A stretch of DNA of 64,000 nucleotides from Phlebotomus papatasi. Lineage: Eukaryota; Arthropoda; Insecta; Diptera; Psychodidae. Shown here in pieces: positions 27,801 through 39,800 of this stretch. The notes under the pieces are model-generated. The model saw only the letters and a list, made by a program, of their open reading frames with translations. It had not been told where the DNA came from and did not search any database. The stretch covers positions 82,656,712 to 82,720,711 of the forward strand of contig NC_077224.1 of the NCBI RefSeq assembly GCF_024763615.1, read 5' to 3'. Both the position numbers and the translations under genes were made by a program. Position 1 is the first letter of the stretch. The number at the start of each line of letters is the position of its first letter.

Positions 27801-30800
27801 TTTCGCCCCATATTCCCGATTGAGAGAGAGTCTACTGTATTTCGGCCACCTTCATTCTCATAGTTCCTTTGCCCATCCGGAATTTTTCCAATCTCTTTTT
27901 CACATTATCCTCGTTCATCGAAGCGACATTTTTGTTTTTATTGCATAGTATAACCTTTAGATTATGAAAGAAAACTGAAAATTCATGAAAATTTGAGGAA
28001 TAAAAGAAGTGTCCGAAATTGCAGGGCGGCCGAAATTAGGTACAGTTTCCCTAAAATTAGAAAGTATTAAGTTTTTATAGTATGATTCCTTGCCTAATCC
28101 TTAGTTTGTTTTATTTGTTTTTTTTTGAGCAGTCGGATTTTCTAATTACTATTTATTTTCTTTTTTACTGCATGTTGATATTTCTGTTGTTAAACATGTT
28201 TACAGGAGGTTGCCTAATTGAAATCATCCGAAATGGCAAATATTAGACAAGTGAGCGATTATAAAATGAAAGAATAAATATTGGACGATGGAGAATAATA
28301 TGCGAGAGAGTAATAAATATCGCAATAATATGAATCTATAATAGACCTTGAAGTAATAGACTATTTTTCCACACCTTTAAAAATATGTCTTAAATTTATG
28401 CTTACAAGCAAACTATGAGGAAGTGTTTTTGTTAAATGAAATCATACCGAATATTTAAGTGTACATGGTTTCTCTCTCTCAAACCATTGTAATCGCCACA
28501 CATGCGATTCATAATCAGCATTGTTAATTAATATCTCTCATAGAGTGAATTTATAATTGCTTGGCGCCGATAGTTTCAGGTTAAGAAGACCTTTTAAAAA
28601 GCTACAAATCTTCTAAGGCGTGATAGAGGTATTTATCTCAAGTCAATCTTTTATGATTTGCAAATATAGGGAGGAAAAATAAAAAGTAAGGAGGTACAGA
28701 GGCGTCGAAAGAGAGTCTTTTTGGGTAAAACTGGTGGAATATCTGCCGGGTGTTCTATGAGTAAGACAAACATGTGAATAGTTGCTATTGCATAATAATC
28801 GTTTTTATGCATTAGAACCATCCCACATTGCGGACAAGCCCAATTTATATTTGCTTTTCACTGACTCTTTGGGAGCACATTTTGAGCTACATTCATGACT
28901 CTGTGAAAATGCTGTTGGATGAATAATCTTAACACCATATACAGAGCTCATTGCACATTGCAAATCCTACAAGAGCCCTCCTTAACAGCTTTTGGACCGC
29001 ATTTCAATGGGTTTTTAGAGTCAGTGGATTTTATTTAAAATTTTTTGAACGATAGCAATCTTCACGTTGGACGAAGTGAATTACAAAATGTAATTTATTC
29101 AGGGGGTTTCTTAATGCCATCTTTTTCTCTGATTGAGAATTTGTTAAGTTTTCTTTTCTCAAGAAAGGAAACAGTGAAAAGAGAGAATTGCATTCAATGA
29201 GTTTTATGCAGAAAATTGAAATGTAGTATACCAAGGGGTGAATATATTAAGTTATTGTATTAATGCTATGCAAAGTTGAGGAGTTATGCACGGAAATTTT
29301 GACATTGCTTCTATTTTGATAATATTTTCCTTCATTTAATTTCCTAATTTGAATTCTGATTTACGAATTCTTTTCTTAAATAGTTACACTGTTTAAATAA
29401 ATGGTGTTTGAAAAGGTTAGTATAAAGAATTTAAATTCAAGGACCGTTGAGCTACAGTGAAACCGATAGTTATTCGAATGATTTGAAAGCAAGTTGGGCC
29501 TAGCCATAAATTAATTTAGATCCACAATTGTGGAGCTCAGAGGCAAAATGACACATATCCTATGGCTAAAGCATAGGATATGTGTCATTTTGCCTCTGAG
29601 CTCCACAATTGTTTTGTACGTCAAATCCGGACATTTGGCACCAAAATAAGGCATTTGCACTTAAGGCTAAAATTCATGCGAGCAACTCATATGCCAGCGA
29701 TAGACATGGAGGCTTTGTTGAAAAACAAAATAGGCTACGCTGGAGTGTAGAGCGACTCGTGCTCAATGAGCGGCTTCAATCGGCTCTCCATTGAGTGGGA
29801 CTTTAGTAGCCTACGCCTATCGCTCCTTCGCCATTTCAGGAATTCTGATTTTTTTTAATTTTTACAATATTTTACAAATATTTTGTAAAAATGTTTGTAA
29901 ATGTTTGTGAATGCCTATGGGGGAGTTACGAAATGCTCGTGAATCGTATAACCCACAAACATGTTCGTAAAAGTTTTTACTTTTTTCACAAACATTGTTC
30001 GTAACATGATCATTTGACAAACATTTTTTGTACTTTTACAAACATTTGTTCGTAAATGCTCCTAAACATACAAAAATGTTTGTAAAATGCTCAACAGGAA
30101 AACAAACAATAACGAACAAATGACAAAATATAACGAACATTTTTTTGTGTGTTTACGAACATTTACGAACAAATGTTTGTAAAAGTACAAAAAATGCTCG
30201 GCAAGTGATCATGTTACGAACAATGTTTGTGAAAAAAGTACAAACTTTTACGAACATGTTTGTGGGTTATACGATTTACGAGCATTTCGTAAGTCCCCAA
30301 TAGGAATTCACGAACATTTACGAACATTTTTACAACATATTTTTTCTGTATACGCCGCTTTCATCTTTCTGACCTTTTGGGTGCAATACCGTTGAAAACG
30401 GAAAGTCAGTCTGATGAACGGTGAGCCTGCTGTCCTGGCCCCTACGTAGCTACCATACCGATACCCCTAGATGTGGGATGCCGCTCCAAGAGGTCTATTC
30501 TGCTTTATAAGAGGAACTAACAACTGCCCGGTCTTTCGTGTTTTGCCAAAGTTCTAGTTCAATAAATCGTGAAGTTCGAAGTTAACGCTACGCCTTCTAA
30601 ATGTCGCTATCCCAAGACTTAGTCTCTTCCTGTCGCTGTAAAGCTTGAAAACCTCTCTCTATGAACATTTCACATATAATACAGCTAGCGGATTGTTGTA
30701 ATAGATTGACTGAGCCCCATTTAAAAAAAAAAAAGAAAACGCGTCAAGTTTATTTTCATTTGAAGGTTATGTTTAACATAACCTCACATTTCTAGCGAAC

Positions 30801-33800
30801 TTATGAATACAGTAGACTCTCTCTCAATCGTGAATATGGGGCAAAATGTCATCCGGTTTAGCGATAGAATTTAGCGTCAAAGCCTCTGTAAATTCCACAA
30901 AAAGCGCTCAATTATAAAGAATCACGATAAAATAGGAACAACTACAGCGAATTTGAGCAAATTAGCTTCATAATTAAGCATGAAAACTGTCAACAAAATT
31001 TGACGCCCGATTGAAAAAGAGACGATTGAGTGAGAGTCTACTGTAAATAAATTTGTGAAAATAAATCCTTGTGTCCGAAGAATTTTGAATTAATCTCAAT
31101 TCGAAACTTTCAAAATAATTTACTGGAACTTATTTTGAACATAACCTCACATTGCTGACACATCATCAGTTTTAATGATAATTTTCTTTCTTGATTTTCA
31201 TTGCGAAGAAAATATTTATTAGCCAAGATAAGAGGTTAATTTTGGACTTTTTGGCGGGATCCCTTCATTCTTATTAACTTGAAATTTTTGAAAACTTCAG
31301 AAAGATTTCATGAAATGTTGGAAATCTTTTGAAATTTTGGTTTTTTTTCTCAATTTTCAACAAAGCTTTAACCAATTACTGGGATTATGGAAATTTCTGG
31401 ATGCTTTTTTTATACGCTAAAATATATTATCTCCTTAAGTGTAATATGCAAATTGCAGAGGTTAGCTCTAAAACAAACAATTTGTAATGTCATTTGCACT
31501 TTCGAAAAACAACACAACTTGTCATATTAGAAATATATTAATTTCACAAAAGTCTAGCAATTTTCTTCCTAAATTGAATGATATTTTTCATTGGTCATGA
31601 CTTATTGTGAACTTTCTTCACTAGCTCTGCTCAAAACGTGTTTCACCATCATTTCCAAATGATCATTACAAAGCTGTGTGTCGTGCTCTCGCCACTGAAA
31701 GTATAGAATTGCGAATATTTCTGCAAAAAGTACTACAAGGAGGTAAATATATATATTTTTATTTGTATATCTATCTACAGCATTTCTTTCGTGGACTTTT
31801 CCGAGACAGTAACGTCTGTAATTTATTATTGTTGCCTTTTTTTCGTGCAGAAGCAGAAGTTCTGCGGATACAAGCCGATGCAGAGACTTCACAACAAGAA
31901 TTAGATAAGCTAGGTTTCAATGATTGGGTAAGATTTTATATTTTGCTAAATTTGTTACAACTTCCCTCTAGGGAGAGGTTCATTGCCCTTTCAACTCTTG
32001 ACTCTGTGATTTATCTCTTTATGACAAAGAATTTTGCACTAAAAGATGTTTCTCTCTGATCATCTTCCTTGCGAACTAACATAAAAAATATAGTCTGACG
32101 TTAGAATATGGAGAGCACTGCAAGTAGGTTTAAGATTTCACAGAGATTTTGAAGTTTATTTTTGGCAATTGATAATTACAGAAAGGTTATTTTGTGAATT
32201 TTAAATCATTTTGGGCTTCTTTAGGCGCGGTTTTGGATGCAAGTGGTTGATGAGCTGAGGAGAGGTGTAAGACTAAAGAAGTGTTCTTTTTCTCGAACAC
32301 CTGTTGAATACGAATTGACCCCATATGAAATTTTGATGGAAGACATTCGGTCCAGGTGAGTGATATTCAAAATTATAATTTTGTAGAAACAGAAAATTGA
32401 GTAAGCTTCATCTGCAGAGTAAAATTATCGGTCACGTACCCTTCAGGGTTGCTTCAAAATTAACTATTGTTATTGGTATTTATAAATATTTATACAGAGT
32501 ACTTATACAGGGAATACCAACATATAAATTTTACAATTTAGCGAATACCACTTTGTGAATTTTGCATTATAGGGAATATCACTTTGTAAATTTTATAATT
32601 CAGGGAATACCACTTAGTACATTTTACTATATAGGGAATACCACTTGGTAACTTTTGTATTATAGGGCTACAATTTATTGACAACGAATACCACTTTGTA
32701 AATTTTATAATACAGGGAATACCACTTTGTAAAATATATTTTGCAGGGAGTACGACTGCGTAAATTTTGCTGTATTGGGAGTACCACTTTGGAAATTGTA
32801 TTTAAAGCGAATACCACTTTGTAAATTTTGCATTATAGGGAATACCACTTCGTAACTTTTGTATTTTAGGACTACCATTTATTGACAACGAATACCACTT
32901 TGTAGATTTTACTTTATTGGAAATACCACTTTGTAAACTATATTTTATAGGCAATACGACTTCGTAAATTTTGTTTTATAGGGAGTACCACTGTGGAAAT
33001 ATTATTTAAAGCGAATGCCACTTTGTAAATTTTATAATACAGGGGATACCACTTGGTAAACTATTTTTTTTTGCAGGGTGTACTACTTCGTAAATTTTAC
33101 TTTTATAGGGACTACTACTTCGGAAATATTATTTAAAGCGAATCCCACTTTGTAAATTTTGCATTATAGGGAATACCACTTTGTAGATTTTACTCTATAG
33201 GGTATACCACTTTGTAAACTATATTTGCAGGGAGTACGACTTCGTAAATTTTGCTTTATAAGGAGTACCACTTTTGAAATTTTATTTAAAGCGAATACCA
33301 CTTTGTAAATGTTGCATTATAGGGAATACCACTTTGAAAATTTTGCTTTATAGAGGTACCAGCTTATGAACGATGAACACCACTTCGTAAACTTTATTTT
33401 ACACGGAATACCACTTCATAAATTTTACTTAATAGGGAGTACCACTTTAGAAATATTAGTGAAAGCGAATACAACTTTGTAATTTGGCATTGGTGGAAAT
33501 ACCACCTTGGGAATATTACTTTATCGTGATAAAACTTTGTGGACAGGGAATACCACTTTGATAATTTTGCATTACAGAGAGTATCATTTCGTAAATTTTG
33601 CATTGTAGGGAATACCACTTCATAAATTTCACTTTATGGGGAGTACCAGCTTGAAAATGTTAGTTAAAAGGAAAACCAACATCTAAATTCAACAATTAGG
33701 GAATACCACTTTGTAAATTTTACTTGATATGGAATACCACATTGTGGGTTTAGTAATCCCAGCGAATACCAAGAGGTTAACACAATTTTCTAGCTCACTC

Positions 33801-36800
33801 TTAATGTTAGCAAAATTTTATTAAATTTCATCAGATTTCATGGTCTTTTAATGCAAATTCTGAAGAGGATATGACTTTTTTCATGATTTGCGGGTGGAGC
33901 TTATTCACTTTATTACTATCTACCTGTAAAACTTTTTAATATTAAGCCGTTCCATAATGAATATCTGGTTTTGCATGATTTTTAATATTTATAAAGTTTA
34001 ATTTGTTATGTTGTCGCCATTTTGACCGTCTATCGCAACTGTCGTAGAATTCCTTGTTTCTATCTTTAAAAAAATGATACAACTGATTTTTATAGCCTTT
34101 TTATGATAGATTTAATAATGTTGCCAAAGGCGTTTTGTGGAATGAGGTAGAGATTTGTGATGCGATGGAACGATTTATTAAACCTTCCCAATTGTGAGAG
34201 CTTTTGGCAAGTCGCCAATGATTTGTGTGGTCCTGCGTTATCCTGATAGAACACAATCCCCTTCTTATTGAGGTATACTGGTCGCTTCTGCTTGATGGCT
34301 CTCGTGGCTCTCTTTAATCGCTTTTAGGTTGTTCAGCAACTATTATTGAACGATTGCCTTCCAATCTAACCAAAGACACAAAAAAGCTTCCTGGCTGACA
34401 AACCTGACCACCAAATTCAAGAGAACAGTTTTATTGCATGATTGAAGCTTTTCTGCGAAACTTTTCTAGGTTATGTGAGACTAATCGGTTCCGCGGGTAA
34501 AGTAGGGTCATGTGTGGTATTACGGGACACTTTTTAGAACTCCCAAGTTTGAAACAGCTTAACGACTTCAAAAATTATTTTTTCCTCTGTTGATATAAAT
34601 ATTTATGTTCTTTATTCTATCCAGAATAAGATTCTTACCGAAAAATAATGAAAAATGCAACATTTTATATACAAAATAGTAAAAAAATGTAACAGAGTAA
34701 AAGTAGTGTATTTCTGGACAATGTTTGTATTATGGGACAAGTAAATGTGGCTATTTCGGGACAAGCCATATTTGTGTGTATTATTCTGTATTTAGACAAC
34801 TGAAGCGAATTTGATAAAAAGGAAAGTAATTTTTATTATTAAATAATTTTATTTCATGTTTTTTTTCAATTTTGGTTTCTTATTTTTTTGTTCTTCTTCT
34901 TTGATCTTTCTTTTTATCTCCCTTTGCACCTTCCTTTGCTCCTTCTCTTCAATCAATTGTTTCTTTTTATTTTCTTTTTCCTCTAGAGTGGCGATATTTT
35001 GATCACTGGTTAATATAGACGGCTCTTGTGACACGTTTTTCTTTTTTGGCAAATCTTTCGGAGAATATAAATAATTCTTCAAAAAACATTCCACTGATAA
35101 TGGTTCCGAAAAAGCAGGATCTCCATGAGGACTGGTGGACTGATGTGGGGCAGGCTGGTTAACTTCAGAAACATTTGCTACCTCTTCTAAGTGTCCATCA
35201 GAATTATCGAGGTTCCAAACTGTTGGCTCTGCATCCCAAATCACAATTGGAACATCATTGATGTCCACAAACGATTCATTTTTGTCACAAGTTGAATCAA
35301 TTTCGGGAGATCTTGCTTTCTCATACAAACGCTTCGCGTTTTGCCATAATTTAAACAAGCCTTCTTGCTCTACGGGACCATCCCATAAATTACTTTCGTC
35401 ACATTTAGTGAAACTCTCTAGCGTGGTCGGTGAAAGATGAGCTCCAAAAAATCGAAGAGCAGCTGCATAGTCATCGGCAGGCAGGATTAGATCTTCATTG
35501 ACATCATTTTGGGCCGTTTGGATAACTGTTGTATTTTCAGATGATTCATTTTTGTCCCGAAACCTTTCCTTCTTTATGGCGTCTGGATTAAAAGGTAGTA
35601 ATCCACATCCCCTGAATCCATTCTCTGCAATGACTTCCAGATTTAAAGCCTTCAAGGCTTCGAATAGAACTTTTGGGACTGATCTTCGTTTCAACTTTAC
35701 CCAATCATTTGCCATCATCCACTTGCACAAAGCTTTACGCCATGCAATTTTAAGTGGGGCAAAAAATGCAGTGTCCAGGGGCTGCATCAAGTGGGTTGCA
35801 TTGGGATAGAGTCGAATTAACTCTATTCCTTTCTCTTTGCAAAATTTGCTGACTTCCAGGGTGATATGCGATGAATGCCCATCTAGATAAAGCACCACTG
35901 GTAGTTCAATCCTTTGCTTCTTCAGCCAAGGGTAAAAATGATTGGCGATGTACTCAAAGAACAGACTGCTCGTCATCCACCCTGAATCGCTTTTTCCGGA
36001 CAACCATCCATCGACATTATTTTCCGCGATGTCTCGAGTAAATTTTTTAATAGGATGGACTACCATGGGTGGTGGTAGTTCTCCTGATGCAGAAACAGTA
36101 AAAAGTACTGTCACACATTCTTTTTCTTCAGAAGTAATAATTTTCCCCGCCACACGATCACCTCTTCTTACCAAAACCTGCAAAATAGGATACAATATCT
36201 TATAAATATCATTCTATCTTCCTTGTATATTTTTGTTACAAACCTTTTCACCTTTAGGCGCCAAGAAGAAACCACTCTCGTCGCAATTAAACACGCGATT
36301 GGGAGGAAGATCTTTAAGATTATTTTGTGTCAAGTAATCCCCTACATGGCTAAACCAATTCCTCACATTTTCATGAGTAACGCTGGCTCTGCGCATGGTA
36401 TACCTTTCAGGAATACGGCGACTTAATTCTGGATGTCGTTTCATAAAGCCTCTGAACCATTCATGCCCTGGTCTTCCATTGCTGAATTTATTGGGTATCT
36501 TGAAATGCTTGCACGTCAATTCAACGCTGTCCAATACTTGATCTTTGGTTATTGGATGCCATCGATCAGAGCAATCCAAGATCCATTTCACCAACTCCTG
36601 CTCCTGCCCAGGAGTGAGAGTTGTGGGTGGACCATTGCGGCACTGTACAGGAAACTTGCCTGTCAATTTATTGAAAATCGTAGTTTTTGGCACATTGAAT
36701 TGTTTCGCTGCTTCTCTTACAGACTTTCCGCTCCTGAATGCTTTTAGAGCCTTCTCCACATCATCCTGAGTATACTGTTTACGTTTTACAGGCTTCCCTG

Positions 36801-39800
36801 GCATCTGAAATTCAAGAAAAATAGGAAATTATGTAAAGATTTTTCGTGTCCCATAACATAACCAATTGGTCACTTTTGTAAATTCGCTTTTTTCACTAAA
36901 AATTTTAATAAATTTCACTGAACCTGATTGCTTACCTTCGACTAGAAGGTCCAAACTTCACTCTTTCATAAAAATTTTGTTTAAATTTCACTTTTAAAGT
37001 GGCTTAAATCGAAAAAAAACTAAGCACTGTTTGTGTTGACATCTGCAAAATTGACCACACTGAAGGTTTTGTAAAAAGTGAAATGTGACACTCACAATTT
37101 TCGCGCGTATTTCACACTTTAAATTAAATTAAATTTAAGAAATTATAGGTTCATCCGATACGTAAAGAGTTTAATATTTAAAATAGAACTTAAAAATAAT
37201 AAGAAAACAAATATTTATATGGTTTTCAGCGATATATTTTTGATGTGTCCCATAACACCTACAATGTGTCCCGTAAAGCACGTTGTCCAGTAATACCACA
37301 CGTTACCCTACATGCCGCTATTATGAATCCGAAAAGACTGGGTACACAATGGGCTTTGTCGCTTAGGATTAACTCTCTTAGAATTTAGGAAGAGAGCTAA
37401 TGTGCCTTCCGATGGTACGCTCTCAACAGATTGTCAATTGATCCTATGCTGTGAATATGTCAACAGGGGATCTCAGTGGAGCAAGAGACAAGACCGATGG
37501 CTCTTGGGCGGATAGATCTCCGGTTTGACTCACATAGTGTTGTGAGTTCGAGTCCCTCCTGGTGCAAAGATCTCAATTTCTTCGGTAACCGTTGAATTTT
37601 TGGGCCCTGCTCTACGTTTTCCATCATGCTGCCTCATTCATGCGGTAGAATTGCCTGGTCCACTTCCTAGAGACAGAGGAGATAGGAACCAGCGACTTCC
37701 GGATATACCTTTTCCGGGATCACTACTCGGCACTCCGCCTGGCCATTGAGTTATTATTATTATTAATCGTGTAGAGGCCTAAAATCAAGTTTGTCTTGCC
37801 CAAAAACGGGCCCCGTCAATGGCAAGCGGACTTGCCGATATGAAATCCCCTGATGATGATTTAAAACACGGATTATGACCTATGTTTGGATTTATTCAAT
37901 TTTAACTTCACACGACGTTTCGAAGATGCTTGTCTCCTTCTTCAGGTCTACAAATATTGTATAGGAACAATTTAAAAACATTAAATAGCAAAGATTTTAA
38001 ATCATCATCAAGTATAACTAACTGACTGTATCATCCCAATATCAAATCCCCTGTTTCGCGTGGAGCAGGAGACAGCGAACAAACACAGAAGTAGGGGGTG
38101 GTTTGGATCACCCCACAGTCACAAAGTCCATGTCTTTCAGTTTTGGTCACCACCAGGAGGAAGGTCTTCCCTTAATTCGACAAAATTTGGTGGAAAGACT
38201 TCCTTCCACAGATTGAGTCTGGCCTCTGTGGAGATTGGTTAAGTAGTTTGACAGAGTGGCAAAAGCTCCTGCAAGACTTCAGCCTTGCTCTTGGTTTTTT
38301 GTGACCATGGAGAAGATGCTTTGGTTCAGAAAGAACCTTGGACATCTCTCTGCTGGAGATGATTTGTCTCCTAACCCGTGGTGGAGCAATTCCTGCTAAG
38401 GGATAGTGTTTGTCCACTGGCGTGCCCTTTAGGCACCCTGTTACCGTACGGGCGGCATCGTTAAGAGCGACGTCAACTTGCGTAGTTCCAATTTTTACAC
38501 GTCTACATTACTAAAACCCGTAAAAATTAAATAAAGAAGTTTTTTGGTAAAAAGGAAAGACAGAGGCTTCTTATTCTTGGGCAAGGGTGTCTTTAGTAAA
38601 CGTTCTCAGGGTACCCCTTCACTCTCAGGGAACGTAACAATTAATCTTGCGATGTGATTCACAGATGGTTTCACCTTTTACTAAGAATAATGTCACAATA
38701 GAACGAAATCTAGCTTAATAAAGCTTACTTTGATGAATATGGAATACCAAGCTATGCGAAATGTCAGAAATGCATTTGCAACTAACTTCATAACATTTCA
38801 AAGGCGCTTCAGAGTTGCCAGATTCAAATTCCTTTTTGTATCCTATCTGGTTTGAGCTCCACCTAGCGTAAAATTTAGCAAATAAAATATGGAACGGCCT
38901 AATAAAATTGTTTATTGTAAATTGTAAATTCAAGTAAATTTCATGGAATAATAACTTTTGCAGAAAGTACAACTTAAGAAAAGTAATGGTTAATGGAGAC
39001 ATTCCGCAGCGTGTAAAAAAGGATGCCCATGCAGTTATTTTGGAATTTATACGATCGAGGCCACCACTGAAGAAGGTGAGAATTTAATTTCCCAATTTTT
39101 TTTTATTGTTATATGTTGAAAAAACAAAATCCTTCCTCATAATGTCTCAATCTAATTTTGTTATCGTGTTTGGTTGAAAATAAAATAGAATCATGTTTAT
39201 TTTCTCTTATCAGTGAGAAAAGGTATAAGAAGAGTCAGTTTTAATGAGTCTAATGGAAAGAGTGATAAATAGAAACCTTCGCAAGGTCGATTAGATGTGC
39301 CTTTTGTGTAATGATCTATCATTAGAGTTGCGGTGAGATATTACACAAGAGAAAAGAATGAGTGTTATTTGCGTCACATATTGCATATGATTAAGAAAAA
39401 TGAAAGAGGGCCTACATTTAGATATGGAATTTTTTCTTTCGACAAATAATTGATAAAGGAATGTGTTTAATTGTTGACGAAACTTGTAAAAATGTTGACC
39501 TAATTTTTGGTTACATTTGTCTTCAAATATTCTTTTTTGTTGTATTTATTTTTGTAGGCCTCTGAAAGGAAATTGCCACCACTTAAGGCAAAGCCAACAC
39601 CAAGAGATCAACTTTTGGACTCAATACGAAAAGGTCGAGTTCTGAAGCCAATTCCACGACACAAATCAAGACGTGAGTTTCACTTCTATATTTCTATTAG
39701 TTACTTTTTTTTCTATATAGTCTAGTGCTTTTTTTTGTGTTAGAGGGTGTAGAATTTAATAAATAATTTGCAGCTAGGGAATTGCGCAAGAAGATTCAGA

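Larger units (their letters stand above)
23434..31624 (+). other. spir: spir intron, 8.2 kb, MITE cluster
   Basis: Holds the clustered palindromic MITEs (24060-25640) with two further MITEs nested in them, two opposed 234-bp MITEs (27604-27837 and 30810-31043), a 40-bp perfect hairpin (29525-29611) and a long palindrome (29867-30340). No host coding exon seen. Confidence 0.7.
33942..38902 (-). mobile_element. decayed mariner element, broken up by nested insertions
   Basis: Left end TTAAGCCGTTCCATAA and, inverted, right end TTAGGCCGTTCCATAT, each next to TA (33940-33941, 38903-38904). A mariner transposase relic lies inside on the minus strand. The 5-kb length is explained by a 2.8-kb pogo-like insertion plus SINE and LINE debris. 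Confidence 0.65.
32356..38963 (+). other. spir: spir intron, 6.6 kb, minisatellite plus nested transposons
   Basis: Starts with about 1.3 kb of a 31-bp minisatellite, then a mariner remnant (33942-38902) carrying a pogo-like insertion, a SINE and LINE/Penelope-type debris. The mariner ends only about 60 bp before the exon encoding WH2-B/C. Confidence 0.8.

Noticed and set aside
29525..29611. microRNA precursor
   Set aside because: Arms are perfectly paired and the loop is very short; no evidence of processing can be seen from sequence.
31676..32059. 127-codon frame as a separate gene
   Set aside because: It is two spir exons read through the 108-nt intron and on into the next intron.
35258..36769. 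Plus-strand frames of 60-104 codons opposite the pogo transposase
   Set aside because: Shadows of the minus-strand transposase, which has domains and catalytic residues.
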